A DNA stretch of 64,000 nucleotides, taken from positions 1 to 64,000 of the forward strand of contig CAIYRS010000115.1 of the NCBI GenBank assembly GCA_903928685.1, in the 5' to 3' direction. A program made the translations under genes and the position numbers. Positions 1 through 8,229 of this stretch are shown piece by piece. Position 1 is the stretch's first letter, and every line of letters begins with the position of its first letter. Source of the stretch: an uncultured Methylococcaceae bacterium. Its GTDB lineage: Bacteria; Pseudomonadota; Gammaproteobacteria; Methylococcales; Methylomonadaceae. The notes under the pieces are model-generated. The model saw only the letters and a list, made by a program, of their open reading frames with translations. It did no database searches and was not told the DNA's origin.

Positions 1-178
1 AGACATGAGCGGTAATCGGGCCGCCTTTTCTTTGGCTACTTGCTTTTCGACTGCATGGATGCAGGAGGTAGAGCAACGCAGGAGCAGTTGCCGAGGCGGC
101 GCAAAAGAAAGTAGCTCGCCTTCGGGTGCGAGAACCCGATTTAAATAACATCGCGATAGCGATACATTATTAATTATG
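1..178 (+). repeat. Dispersed repeat A, copy 1 (left part cut by window edge)
   Basis: This stretch matches the right half of two other copies in the window (40346-40637, opposite orientation, and 59503-59785, same orientation). Shared blocks are the region around GGGCCGCCTTTTCTTTGGC, the stretch AAAGAAAGTAGCTCGCCTTC and GGGTGCGAGAACCCGATTTA. Copy 1 carries about 45 extra bases (near 49-93) that the other copies lack; these begin with the short palindrome CTGCATGGATGCAG. It ends in a short hairpin (ATCGCGATAGCGAT). The element starts before the window. No gene is seen in 1-227. Confidence 0.85.
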
Positions 179-227
179 TTCGTCCCACAAAATGTGAGTG
201 CGTAACATCAGTTAGGTATTTCAACTC

Positions 228-1388
228 ATGAATCATATTGCCATAAAAATGCTGATGGGTGACACAGGCAAATACATCGGCATTATCATGGGATTAACCT
301 TCGCTTCGCTGATTATGACCCAACAACCAGCAATTTTTTTGGGATTGATGGCAAGGTCATACAGCTTTGTTTCAGATGTCGGCTTGCCAGATATTTGGGT
401 GATGGATCCCAAAGTACAATTTGTCGATGACATTAAACCAATGCAAGACACCGAATTGTATCGGGTGCGCGGCGTTGCTGGCGTTGAATGGGCCATGCCC
501 ATGTACAAAGGCTTGTTGAAAGTGCGCTTAACCGACGGCACTTTCCAAACCTGCAACGTTATAGGTTTGGATGACACCACCTTAATCGGCGGGCCAGCTA
601 GGATACTGCAAGGCGGATTAGCGGATTTACGCCGTAGCGATAGCGTGATTGTTGATGTCGATGGTGCGAAAGATAAGCTTGGCAAACCGTCTGCCATCGC
701 AGGCGGCAAACGCACACCGCTTAAAGTCGGCGACAGTTTAGAGCTAAATGACCATCGCGCCATTGTCGTCGGCGTTGCCAAAGTTACCCGCACTTTCCAA
801 TCGCAACCCGTGATTTACACCACCTACTCCCGCGCCAAAAGTTATGCTCCGCGCGAACGCAAATTGCTCACTTTTGTGCTGGTGAAAGCCAGAGCCGGGC
901 AAAATCTGCAAGAACTAACCCAGCGCATCCGCCAATCCACAGGCTTAGCGGCGTACACCCGCGAAGAATTTAAAGAACTCACCTATAACTATTTCTTAAA
1001 AAATACTGGTATCCCGATTAATTTTGGCATTTCCGTTACCTTGGGATTTATTGTGGGTGCGGCGATTGCCGGGCAAACGTTTTACAACTTCACCCTAGAA
1101 AACCTGCGGCAATTCGGCGTATTAAAAGCCATGGGCACAGGCAACTGGACGTTACTGCGGATGATTTTATTGCAAGCCGTTATGGTTGGTAGCATCGGCT
1201 ATGGCTTGGGCGTGGGCTTAACCGCCTTGTTTGGCTATTTAATGCGCCACAGTATTTTGGCGTTTAAATTCCCGTGGCAACTACTGGTGTTTAGCGGCGC
1301 TGGGGTAAGCCTTATTTGCGTGTTGGCGGCAGTTATCAGCATCATCAAAGTCATCCGTTTAGAACCCGCGATTGTATTTAAAGGATAA
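228..1388 (+). CDS. ABC transporter permease, DevC/FtsX-like
   Basis: Inner-membrane permease of a tripartite ABC exporter. The 386 residues have one membrane segment near the N-terminus (about 16-36), a large extracytoplasmic domain and three C-terminal membrane segments (about 265-288, 312-335, 350-372), the FtsX/MacB-type layout. Length and neighbours fit the DevC subfamily. The ATPase gene starts 3 bases downstream, followed by a membrane-fusion protein and an outer-membrane factor, so the four genes form one export operon. The substrate cannot be told; DevBCA systems export glycolipids or other envelope material in cyanobacteria. The ATG at 228 precedes the first membrane helix by about 15 residues, which is normal. 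Confidence 0.85.
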   Translation: MNHIAIKMLMGDTGKYIGIIMGLTFASLIMTQQPAIFLGLMARSYSFVSDVGLPDIWVMDPKVQFVDDIKPMQDTELYRVRGVAGVEWAMPMYKGLLKVRLTDGTFQTCNVIGLDDTTLIGGPARILQGGLADLRRSDSVIVDVDGAKDKLGKPSAIAGGKRTPLKVGDSLELNDHRAIVVGVAKVTRTFQSQPVIYTTYSRAKSYAPRERKLLTFVLVKARAGQNLQELTQRIRQSTGLAAYTREEFKELTYNYFLKNTGIPINFGISVTLGFIVGAAIAGQTFYNFTLENLRQFGVLKAMGTGNWTLLRMILLQAVMVGSIGYGLGVGLTALFGYLMRHSILAFKFPWQLLVFSGAGVSLICVLAAVISIIKVIRLEPAIVFKG

Positions 1389-1391
1389 CGG

Positions 1392-2102
1392 ATGGCAGCG
1401 CAATTATTGGCGGTACGTTGCCAAAACCTCACCAAAACCTATGATGCTGGCGGACAAAAAGTCATTGCCTTAAACCAAATCAATCTGGACATTGCCACAG
1501 GCGAGCTGATGATGTTGGTCGGCCCATCCGGTTGCGGCAAAACCACGTTAATTTCCGTGATTGCTGGCATTCTTGACCAAGATAGCGGCAGCTGCGAATT
1601 GTTTGGTGAAAACCTGCAACAATTAAGTAGCCGCGATAAATTGCGCTTTCGGGCGAAGAATATCGGCTTTGTCTTTCAGGCTTTTAATTTACTACCCGCG
1701 TTGACGGCGGTGGAAAACGTTTCCGTACCGTTGATTATTAACGGTATGAAACGCCAAGCCGCCGAACAAAAAGCCTTAAGCTTGTTGGAACAAGTCGGCT
1801 TAGGCGATAGGTCAAAATCCATGCCTTCGCAACTGTCCGGCGGACAGCAACAACGGGTCGCCATCGCCCGTGCTTTAGTGCATAGCCCGCGCTTGATTGT
1901 CTGTGATGAACCCACCAGCGCTTTGGATCATAAAACGGGTAATACTGTGATGAATTTGCTGAAAGAAGTGGCTTTGCAACAAGATCGCGCCTTGGTCATC
2001 GTCACCCACGATGCGCGGATTTTTGAATTTGCCGACCGCATTGCCGAAATGGATGATGGGCATATTGTTAGCGTGCAGGCACAGCAACGAAATCAGGGTT
2101 AA
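1392..2102 (+). CDS. ABC transporter ATP-binding protein, DevA/LolD/MacB-like
   Basis: ATPase that drives the exporter encoded by the flanking genes. Walker A GPSGCGKTT is at residues 44-52, the signature LSGGQQQR starts at 148 and Walker B LIVCDEP with the D-loop SALD lies at about 168-179. The 236-residue length is typical of the single-domain LolD/MacB/DevA type. It begins 3 bases after the permease stop and is followed by the membrane-fusion gene after a 39-base gap. The domain assignment is certain; the DevA subgroup is inferred from gene order. Confidence 0.93.
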   Translation: MAAQLLAVRCQNLTKTYDAGGQKVIALNQINLDIATGELMMLVGPSGCGKTTLISVIAGILDQDSGSCELFGENLQQLSSRDKLRFRAKNIGFVFQAFNLLPALTAVENVSVPLIINGMKRQAAEQKALSLLEQVGLGDRSKSMPSQLSGGQQQRVAIARALVHSPRLIVCDEPTSALDHKTGNTVMNLLKEVALQQDRALVIVTHDARIFEFADRIAEMDDGHIVSVQAQQRNQG

Positions 2103-2141
2103 ATCACCCTCAATACTTTTTGATCTTTAAACTGAATCCCT

Positions 2142-3098
2142 ATGAAACCTAAACACCTACTGCCTTTGCTGGCGATCATCGGATTTAGCTTTGCAGCGTA
2201 TACCGTGGTCAGCAGCAGCAAGCCTACGCCGATTGCCCCTGCGGTCGTGCAACCCGCGTCGGCACCTTTTCCAAACTACATTGCGGGTTCGGGCATTATT
2301 GAAGCCAAAAGCCGTAACATCAGCATTGGCACGCCGTTATCGGGTATTGTCGCCACGCTTTACGCCAAAGTTGGCGATAACCTAAGCGCAGATGCGCCGT
2401 TGTTTGTTTTAGACGACCGCGAAGTGAAAGCCGAATTGGTGGTGCGGCAAGCGGATTTGGCAAAAGCGCAGGCGGAAGTGGCTATCGCCCAAGCCAGTTT
2501 GCAAGATGCCCGCTCTTTACTGCGGCTGGCGGAGGCGGTCACCGATAAACGCGCGATCAGCCGCGAAGATTTGTTAAAACGCAGTAATGCGGTCGCGGTT
2601 GCCAATGCCAAATTGGCAGGTGCAATGGCGGCGGTGCAACAAGCCGAAGCCGCTGTGCTTGCCACCAAAACCACTATGGCGCGGTTGACGGTACGCGCAC
2701 CTGTCGCCGGACAAGTGCTGCAAGTTAATATCCGCCCCGGCGAATTTGCCCAAGCAGGCGGGCAAAACCCCGCGCTATTGGTGTTGGGTAATTTGGAACA
2801 ACTGCATGTGCGTGTCGATATTGACGAAAACGATGCCTGGCGGTTTTTACCGCAAAGTAAAGCCGTTGCTTTTTTGCGCGGTAATCGCCGCTTTAAAGTA
2901 GATTTGGAATTAGCCTATGTTGAACCGTACGTGGTGCCGAAAAAATCCTTAACGGGTGATAGCACCGAGCGTGTTGATACCCGCGTATTACAAGCTTTGT
3001 ACCATTTTGACCGCCAACAATTGCCAATTTATGTGGGCCAGCAAATGGATGTGTTTATAGAAGCCAAAGAAACTGTTGATGAGGCGGGGGCGTTATGA
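2142..3098 (+). CDS. Membrane fusion protein, HlyD/DevB family
   Basis: Periplasmic adaptor linking the inner-membrane ABC complex to the outer-membrane channel. One N-terminal membrane anchor (about residues 5-22) is followed by a half lipoyl domain (IGTPLSGIVATLYAKVGD), an alanine- and glutamine-rich coiled coil (about 85-180), the second half lipoyl domain (VRAPVAGQVLQVNIRPGE) and a beta-barrel domain. At 318 residues it is a short HlyD/DevB-type protein. Its end overlaps the start of the outer-membrane factor by 4 bases, so translation is probably coupled. Confidence 0.9.
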   Translation: MKPKHLLPLLAIIGFSFAAYTVVSSSKPTPIAPAVVQPASAPFPNYIAGSGIIEAKSRNISIGTPLSGIVATLYAKVGDNLSADAPLFVLDDREVKAELVVRQADLAKAQAEVAIAQASLQDARSLLRLAEAVTDKRAISREDLLKRSNAVAVANAKLAGAMAAVQQAEAAVLATKTTMARLTVRAPVAGQVLQVNIRPGEFAQAGGQNPALLVLGNLEQLHVRVDIDENDAWRFLPQSKAVAFLRGNRRFKVDLELAYVEPYVVPKKSLTGDSTERVDTRVLQALYHFDRQQLPIYVGQQMDVFIEAKETVDEAGAL

Positions 3099-4537
3099 GG
3101 CTAGTGCCTGTGGCGATGGTTTCGGCGCTGTGTTTGGCTGGCTGCATGAAAGTCGGGCCAGATTATCAAACCCCAAAACTGCCGATTGCCAAGCAATGGG
3201 CGACTCCCGTATCGGCAAGCGCAACAACGCAACAATCATTACAAACCTGGTGGCAACAATTTAATGATGCCGAATTGAACCGCTTGGTAAATGATGCCTT
3301 GCTCGCCAATTTAGATTTGCGGCAATCGCTCATCAAAATAAAAGATTTACGCGCTCAACGCGCTAGCATTTTTGCCGATGCTTTGCCGGAAGTGTCTGCC
3401 AAAAGCAATATCAGCCGCCGCTATAACAACAGTGCGGGTGCCGCGCAATCGGGTGCTAATCAAGGTGGTGGCTTTGGTATTGGCAATAACCTCACCACTA
3501 TTTTTCAAAGCGGCTTTGATGCCCAATGGGAGCTGGATTTTTTCGGCGGTGTGCAACGCGCGTTGGAAGCTGCCGATGCCACCATCGCCAGCGAGCAAGA
3601 AAACAGCCGCGCGGTGCAAGTGACATTGTTGGCGGAAGTGGCGCGGTATTATCTGCAATTGCGGCAAAACCAACAGCTCTTGGCAATAACCCAAAGCAAT
3701 CTGCAAAGCCAATTGCAAACTTGGCAGTTGCTGCAAGTGCGCCAACAAGCGGGTTTTACCAGCCAGTTGGAAGCCAGCCAAGCCGAAGCACAAGCGGCAG
3801 AAATCCAGGCGCAGTTGCCGCTGTATCAAATCCAAATTCAACAAGCGATACACGCGCTCAGTGTGTTATTGGCAAAACAACCGCAAGAATTGGCAAACCG
3901 CTTGCTGAATGCGGCGGATATTCCCGAACCTAAATCGGCGATCTGGCCTGATTTGCCGTCGGAATTGCTGCAACGCCGCCCCGATATTCGCCGGGCAGAA
4001 CGGCAATTGGCTGCCGCTACCGCCAATATCGGCGTAGCCACGTCAGCGTTGTATCCTAAGTTGAATCTCACCGCGTTTTTAGGGCTGCAAAACATGAAAA
4101 TTACCGATGCCACACCGATTGGTAAGTCCTGGTCTACGGCGGCATCGTTGTCTATGCCACTCTTTAATTGGGGAAAATTATCCGCCAATATCGACAGCAA
4201 AAAAGCCCAAGCGGAACAATTGGGCTTGGCGTATCAAGCGGCGGTGTTGGTGGCATTCAAGGAAGTAGAAGATGCTTTGGTGGCCTATAACCAAGAGCAA
4301 CAACGCAGGCAAGCTTTGCAGCAAGCGGTTGCCGCCAACCAATTGGCAGTCAGCTTGGCGCAGGAACGTTATCAAAAAGGTTTGACTGTATTTTTAGATG
4401 TGTTGCTTAGCCAACAAGCCTTGTATCAGGCGCAAACTAAGTTGGTGAACAGCAAAGCGGCGGTATCTGCCGATTTGGTGGGCTTGTATAAAGCCTTGGG
4501 CGGCGGTTGGCAGGCATCGGCTGCGCTTAGCCAATAG
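3095..4537 (+). CDS. Outer-membrane efflux lipoprotein, NodT/TolC family
   Basis: Outer-membrane channel of the export system. The N-terminus is a lipoprotein signal with lipobox LAGC, Cys17 being the predicted lipidation site, followed by the NodT-type start MKVGPDYQTPKLP. Two OEP repeats give the long Gln/Ala-rich helices, and the motif LLQRRPDIRRAERQL typical of NodT proteins is near residue 290. The 480-residue length is normal. The start overlaps the adaptor gene by 4 bases. It is the last gene of the four-gene export operon. Confidence 0.93.
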   Translation: MRLVPVAMVSALCLAGCMKVGPDYQTPKLPIAKQWATPVSASATTQQSLQTWWQQFNDAELNRLVNDALLANLDLRQSLIKIKDLRAQRASIFADALPEVSAKSNISRRYNNSAGAAQSGANQGGGFGIGNNLTTIFQSGFDAQWELDFFGGVQRALEAADATIASEQENSRAVQVTLLAEVARYYLQLRQNQQLLAITQSNLQSQLQTWQLLQVRQQAGFTSQLEASQAEAQAAEIQAQLPLYQIQIQQAIHALSVLLAKQPQELANRLLNAADIPEPKSAIWPDLPSELLQRRPDIRRAERQLAAATANIGVATSALYPKLNLTAFLGLQNMKITDATPIGKSWSTAASLSMPLFNWGKLSANIDSKKAQAEQLGLAYQAAVLVAFKEVEDALVAYNQEQQRRQALQQAVAANQLAVSLAQERYQKGLTVFLDVLLSQQALYQAQTKLVNSKAAVSADLVGLYKALGGGWQASAALSQ

Positions 4538-4557
4538 TAAAAGGATTATTATGCGTA

Positions 4558-4632
4558 GCTTGGGTTGCGCTGTTTGCAACCCAACGGGATTGGTGCAAAT
4601 GTTGGGTTGCGAAAAGCATGCAACCCAACCTA
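4558..4632. repeat. Tandem pair of GTTGGGTTGC hairpins
   Basis: Two hairpins lie side by side after the export operon: TTGGGTTGC (4560-4568) with GCAACCCAA (4576-4584), and GTTGGGTTGC (4601-4610) with GCAACCCAAC (4620-4629). No T-tract follows on the plus strand, so this looks more like a short dispersed palindromic repeat than a strong terminator. It may still protect or end the operon transcript. No second copy was seen in the window. Confidence 0.7.
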
Positions 4633-4667
4633 CATAAAAACTAACTTTTCAATAGCTTGTTAATATT

Positions 4668-5354
4668 TTAAGGTCGGTTGTATAAGGATTGTTTGGCTTT
4701 GGTAACGATTTGTTTCCCTAAAGATTTTAACGCTTGTAGGCTTGCTTCAGATTGCCCAGTGTCATAATCGGCGTACATAAAAGGGCGGATTTTATTCGCT
4801 TCACCTTCGCCTCTGGCAACACTGTAGATGTAGCCATTTTTGGTGTCTATCAATGCCGCTTCATAAATGGCGTATGAATCTCTATGGTGTCCAGGCGCTA
4901 TCCACATGCCGATCAGGGTGATATTTAAAAAACTCAGCGGGTTAATATAGCGGTCAGTAATTACCGATTGACCAATAGAGATGATGGCATCGGCTTGTAG
5001 CTGTGCGGCAGCCGCGCGGGGGCAATCGCTAGTGATATAAAAACAGCCTTCTTGCAGGGATTTTGGTATTACCACAAGGTCGGTTGCCAGGCCTGCGGCT
5101 TTCAATTCTGGTAGCCACGATTCAATTTCGTGAATTTCTTCCGAAGTCCATTCTTTATTTCTGGCTGGTTGGGCAACGGCAATTTTTATGGGTGGCTTGA
5201 TTTGTGGTTTAAGCTTGCCGATTTCTTCCACTGATTTCAGCGTAATTTGCGGCTTTTGCGAGTGCAGGTTTGCAACCATCGCAGATTTAATGTTTTCGGT
5301 AGGGGAGCATGCGGTAAGCGAAATAAGGGCAATGGCTAATACAAGTTTCTTCAT
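4668..5354 (-). CDS. Putative lipoprotein of unknown function
   Basis: The 228-residue product starts with MKKLVLAIALISLTAC, a clear lipoprotein signal with Cys16 as the lipidation site. The mature part is soluble, with no further membrane segment, and contains a mixed alpha/beta core with stretches such as IKIAVAQPA and ADAIISIGQSVITD, and two cysteines (LQEGCFYITSDC) that could pair. I do not recognise the family. It is transcribed alone, convergent with the export operon, and its stop lies 36 bases from the hairpin pair. Confidence 0.75.
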   Translation of the reverse strand: MKKLVLAIALISLTACSPTENIKSAMVANLHSQKPQITLKSVEEIGKLKPQIKPPIKIAVAQPARNKEWTSEEIHEIESWLPELKAAGLATDLVVIPKSLQEGCFYITSDCPRAAAAQLQADAIISIGQSVITDRYINPLSFLNITLIGMWIAPGHHRDSYAIYEAALIDTKNGYIYSVARGEGEANKIRPFMYADYDTGQSEASLQALKSLGKQIVTKAKQSLYNRP

Positions 5355-5446
5355 GGAAAAATCCCCAGTTATTAATCACATCAAAGCCTGTCTAGCGGTG
5401 AACCGCTTGTAGGGTTTTGTTTTAAGGTGTTAGGCATATGGTTTTA

Positions 5447-5480
5447 AAAAAGCCCCAAACACCGTGTTTGGGGCTTTTGT
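5447..5480 (-). terminator. Rho-independent terminator of the yciB-yciI-bolA-ppi operon
   Basis: A GC-rich hairpin, AAGCCCCAAACAC paired with GTGTTTGGGGCTT, is followed on the minus strand by a run of T (plus-strand A run at 5446-5450). It lies about 10 bases after the isomerase stop codon. T residues also follow on the plus strand, but no plus-strand gene ends here. Confidence 0.85.
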
Positions 5481-5489
5481 TAGTACGGT

Positions 5490-6518
5490 TTATTTTTTCT
5501 TTTCAACCGCTTTGGCTTTTTCTTCTTTTGGTGCTGGTGCTGCTTGTTGGGCTGCTGCTGGTGCTTTTTCTTCTGTCACTTCTTCTACGACAGTTTCTTT
5601 GGCAACGGTTTTGCCTTCAGCATTTTTTACTTCTTCTTCAACTACCACTTCTTCAGTGACAGGTTTTGGTGCTTCGGCTTTTGGTGCTTCTTCAGTTAAT
5701 GGAATCAGGATTTCCACTTTCGCTTCTTTGCGTTTGCTGGTCAGCATGTCTTGCACTTTTTTACGTTGCAAGTATGGCAGCAATTGTTCTTTTACGGCTT
5801 CCAACGGTGGTGGTGTTTGTGCGCGTGAATCTTCGCGCAAAATAACGTGCCAGCCGAATTGGGTTTGTACTGGGGCTTTGGTGTATTTGCCTTTTTCCAA
5901 TGCAATAACGGCTTTGGAGAATGGTTCAACCATTTGTCCGGCAGCAAACCAACCTAAATCGCCGCCGTTTTGTGCTTCTTTGCCATCCAAAGAATTTTTG
6001 TTAGCCAATTTGGCAAAATCGCCGCCTTTGTCGAGTTCAGCAATGATTTTTTTCGCTTCATCTTCAGTTTTTACCAAGATGTGGCGGGCTTTGTATTCGG
6101 TGCCGTTAGCGCCGCCGACTTTGCTTTCGTATTCGGCTTTAATTTCAGCATCTGTTACTGGGTTGGCTTTGATGAAAGCTTGCACGTCTGCTTGGGTCAA
6201 CAAAGTTTTTTTGGTTTGTTCCAAACGTTCAGCAACTTCAGGTGATTTATCCAATTGGTTTTTAATGGCATCTTGTACCAAGATTTCTTGTTGGATCAGT
6301 TCTTCAACAATTTTTTCTTTTGGGAAAGATTGGCCTTGGGCGCGTTCTGCTAATTCTTTTTCCAGTGTTGCCAAAGTGGCTTTAGAGATATAAACGCCGT
6401 TGACAGAAGCAATGGCATCTTCTTTTTTTACTACAGGCGCGGTATTGCCGGCATTTTTGTCACAAGCGGTCGCCAGTACAGCACCAACAACCAACAGGGG
6501 GATAAACTGTGCTTTCAT
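5490..6518 (-). CDS. Peptidylprolyl isomerase, PpiC/SurA-like periplasmic foldase
   Basis: Parvulin-type isomerase that probably helps fold exported proteins. The N-terminus is a lipoprotein signal (LATAC, Cys19), so it is likely anchored to a membrane. A SurA-like helical region (about 35-135) precedes the PpiC domain (about 140-245), recognisable from KARHILVKTEDEA, GGDLGWFAAGQMVEPF and FGWHVILRED. The last ~70 residues are rich in Glu, Lys, Ala and Val and look disordered, which is unusual for the family. It is the last gene of a four-gene minus-strand operon and starts directly after bolA. Confidence 0.9.
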   Translation of the reverse strand: MKAQFIPLLVVGAVLATACDKNAGNTAPVVKKEDAIASVNGVYISKATLATLEKELAERAQGQSFPKEKIVEELIQQEILVQDAIKNQLDKSPEVAERLEQTKKTLLTQADVQAFIKANPVTDAEIKAEYESKVGGANGTEYKARHILVKTEDEAKKIIAELDKGGDFAKLANKNSLDGKEAQNGGDLGWFAAGQMVEPFSKAVIALEKGKYTKAPVQTQFGWHVILREDSRAQTPPPLEAVKEQLLPYLQRKKVQDMLTSKRKEAKVEILIPLTEEAPKAEAPKPVTEEVVVEEEVKNAEGKTVAKETVVEEVTEEKAPAAAQQAAPAPKEEKAKAVEKKK

Positions 6519-6797
6519 TTAGATATTTCCTTTTGTTTCTTCAGAGGGTGAGAGGGCATTTATGCCAAGGGCATGAATTTGTTGCTTCATCATATCGCCT
6601 AGGGCTTTGTAGACTAATTGGTGGCGTTGCACCAAGCTTTTGCCTTCAAAGGCATCGGCGACGATGGTGACGTGGTAATGTCCGCCACCTGTGCGTGCGC
6701 CTGCATGTCCGGCATGGGCGGCGCTGTTGTCGATGATTTCTAAAGTTTCGGGTTTAAAGGCATCGGTTAATAGCTTTCTGATTGATTCTGTAGTCAT
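6519..6797 (-). CDS. BolA family protein
   Basis: Small 92-residue BolA-fold protein; the family works with monothiol glutaredoxins in iron-sulfur trafficking and stress morphology. The core is visible as [33 protein letters not shown] and [13 protein letters not shown], ending with [11 protein letters not shown]. It overlaps the upstream yciI-like gene by 4 bases and abuts the isomerase gene, so all are cotranscribed. The sequence is closer to BolA than to the shorter IbaG type, but I would not fix the subgroup. Confidence 0.93.
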   Translation of the reverse strand: MTTESIRKLLTDAFKPETLEIIDNSAAHAGHAGARTGGGHYHVTIVADAFEGKSLVQRHQLVYKALGDMMKQQIHALGINALSPSEETKGNI

Positions 6798-7096
6798 TGG
6801 GGGAATACTTTTTTGAAGGGTTTGACGGTGACGCTGGCATAGACGCCGGCATCAATATAAGGGTCAGCATCCGCCCATTGTTGGGCGGCTGCGAGGTGTT
6901 CAAATTCGGCGACAATCAGGCTGCCAGTAAAGCCAGCATCACCGGGATTGTCGGTGTCAATCGCTGGATGTGGGCCAGCCAGCAGTAATCTTCCGGCATC
7001 TTGTAAGGCTTGCAGTCTAGCGAGGTGTGCCGGACGGGCTGCGAGCCGTTTGCTTAAGCTGTCGGCGTTATCTTCGCTAATGATGGCGTATAACAA
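6794..7096 (-). CDS. yciI: YciI-like protein
   Basis: A 100-residue ferredoxin-like alpha/beta protein of the YciI family (function not settled; dimeric, with a conserved His/Asp pocket). Typical features are the start [32 protein letters not shown] and the C-terminal [11 protein letters not shown]. It lies 4 bases after yciB and overlaps bolA by 4 bases. The order yciB-yciI-bolA-isomerase is common in gammaproteobacteria and supports the call. Confidence 0.92.
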   Translation of the reverse strand: MLYAIISEDNADSLSKRLAARPAHLARLQALQDAGRLLLAGPHPAIDTDNPGDAGFTGSLIVAEFEHLAAAQQWADADPYIDAGVYASVTVKPFKKVFPQ

Positions 7097-7100
7097 AGCT

Positions 7101-7637
7101 TTATTCCTCGGTGTTGGGGACGTATTTGTACAGGTAAACCATTTGCCCTGCGATAAACAGCACCATTAATGCAGGTACGCCAAAGGTTTTGAAGGCGACC
7201 CAGTCATCGGTGTTGTAGTTATACATGACATATAAATTGATAAAGCCGACGCTGGTAAAAAAGCTGCCCCACATAAAGTTGAGGCGTCTCCAGACCGGTT
7301 CTGGCAATGTCAGGTTAGTGGACATCATCCGTTCCACAAAAGTTTTCTTGCCGATCACTTGGCTGCTAAAAAAAGCCACACCGAATAGCCATTCAATAAT
7401 CGACAATTTCCATTTGATGAATTGCTCGTCTTGCAAATATAAAGTCAATCCCCCCATCACAACTACCAAGGCCAAGGTGATCCATTGCATGGTTTCCACT
7501 TTACGGTGGCGTATCCAACTATAGGTGACTTGTAAGATGGTGGCGATCATCACTACCGCAGTGGCGATATAGATGTCGTAGGCTTTGTAGGCGATGAAGA
7601 ATAGAACTATCGGAAAAAATTCAACAAGTTGCTTCAT
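7101..7637 (-). CDS. yciB: Inner-membrane protein YciB (intracellular septation protein A)
   Basis: Multi-pass inner-membrane protein of 178 residues with about five membrane segments. Diagnostic stretches are [15 protein letters not shown] at the N-terminus, [26 protein letters not shown] and [16 protein letters not shown]. YciB is linked to cell-envelope synthesis and division. It is the first gene of the operon; the start ATG at 7637 has the usual hydrophobic beginning. Divergent from the DUF1244 gene. Confidence 0.95.
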   Translation of the reverse strand: MKQLVEFFPIVLFFIAYKAYDIYIATAVVMIATILQVTYSWIRHRKVETMQWITLALVVVMGGLTLYLQDEQFIKWKLSIIEWLFGVAFFSSQVIGKKTFVERMMSTNLTLPEPVWRRLNFMWGSFFTSVGFINLYVMYNYNTDDWVAFKTFGVPALMVLFIAGQMVYLYKYVPNTEE

Positions 7638-7754
7638 GGTTTTATTAGGTTTTAAAAGCAGGCAGGGCTGCTTTAATGGCGGTTATCGCAGGGATAAGTA
7701 GTCAGCTATTGTAAAATCTTTGCTAGCTAATGTACATGGCTGCCAATAGCTTTC

Positions 7755-7763
7755 TGCTAGAAT
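7755..7763 (+). promoter_or_regulatory. Possible extended -10 promoter of the DUF1244 gene
   Basis: TGCTAGAAT matches an extended -10 box (TG-n-TAGAAT). Transcription would begin near 7770, after the upstream in-frame ATG at 7762 and before the ATG at 7786, which fits the start chosen for the gene. No good -35 box was seen. This is a sequence match only. Confidence 0.4.
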
Positions 7764-7785
7764 GCGCGGTCTTTGGGAGGGGATT

Positions 7786-8091
7786 ATGAACGATAGCCAA
7801 CAAATTGAATTGGAAGCCGCCGCTTTCCGGCGCTTGCTTGCACATTTGCAACAACACACGGACGTACAGAATATTGATTTAATGATAACAGCGGATTTTT
7901 GCCGTAATTGTTTGGCGAAATGGTATGCAGCGGCGGCTGAAGAGCAAGGCTTGGCGGTGGATTATGAGCAGGCCAGGGACTTGGTTTATGGCATGCCGTT
8001 TGCCGAATGGAAGCAGCAATTTCAACTAGAGGCTACGCCAGAGCAGTTGGCTGCGTACAACCAAAAGCTGCAAAACAAACAAGGGCATTGA
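7786..8091 (+). CDS. DUF1244 family protein
   Basis: Small 101-residue helical protein recognised by the DUF1244 hallmark ITADFCRNCLAKWY, followed by ARDLVYGMPFAEWK. The function is unknown; the two cysteines of CRNC could bind metal. An in-frame ATG at 7762 exists, but the ATG at 7786 is preceded at the right distance by a strong ribosome site (GGGAGGGG), so the shorter form is preferred. It stands alone, upstream of the heat-shock operon. Confidence 0.88.
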   Translation: MNDSQQIELEAAAFRRLLAHLQQHTDVQNIDLMITADFCRNCLAKWYAAAAEEQGLAVDYEQARDLVYGMPFAEWKQQFQLEATPEQLAAYNQKLQNKQGH

Positions 8092-8143
8092 GAAGATTTC
8101 GACTGCTGCGGCTTAGAAATCACTGGTCAGCCTGCCTATACAA

Positions 8144-8172
8144 TTGACAGCTTGAAAATGAGCTGTTATTTT
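8144..8172 (+). promoter_or_regulatory. Sigma-70-type promoter of the hrcA operon
   Basis: TTGACA (8144-8149) and TATTTT (8167-8172) are separated by exactly 17 bases. A CTTGAAA at 8151-8157 also resembles a heat-shock sigma -35 box, but I see no convincing matching -10 (best is CCGCCCTTGG at 8175). The CIRCE operator starts 8 bases downstream of the -10, where bound HrcA would block initiation. Confidence 0.7.
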
Positions 8173-8179
8173 TCCGCCC

Positions 8180-8206
8180 TTGGCACTCAGCTTGTTAGAG
8201 TGCTGA
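8180..8206 (+). promoter_or_regulatory. CIRCE operator (HrcA binding site)
   Basis: TTGGCACTC-N9-GAGTGCTGA matches the CIRCE consensus TTAGCACTC-N9-GAGTGCTAA at 16 of 18 arm positions and keeps the exact 9-base spacer. It sits just after the promoter and 24 bases before the hrcA start, as expected for HrcA autoregulation. It is the only CIRCE seen in the window. Confidence 0.95.
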
Positions 8207-8229
8207 TTTTGTTCTGATTGAGGTGGGGT

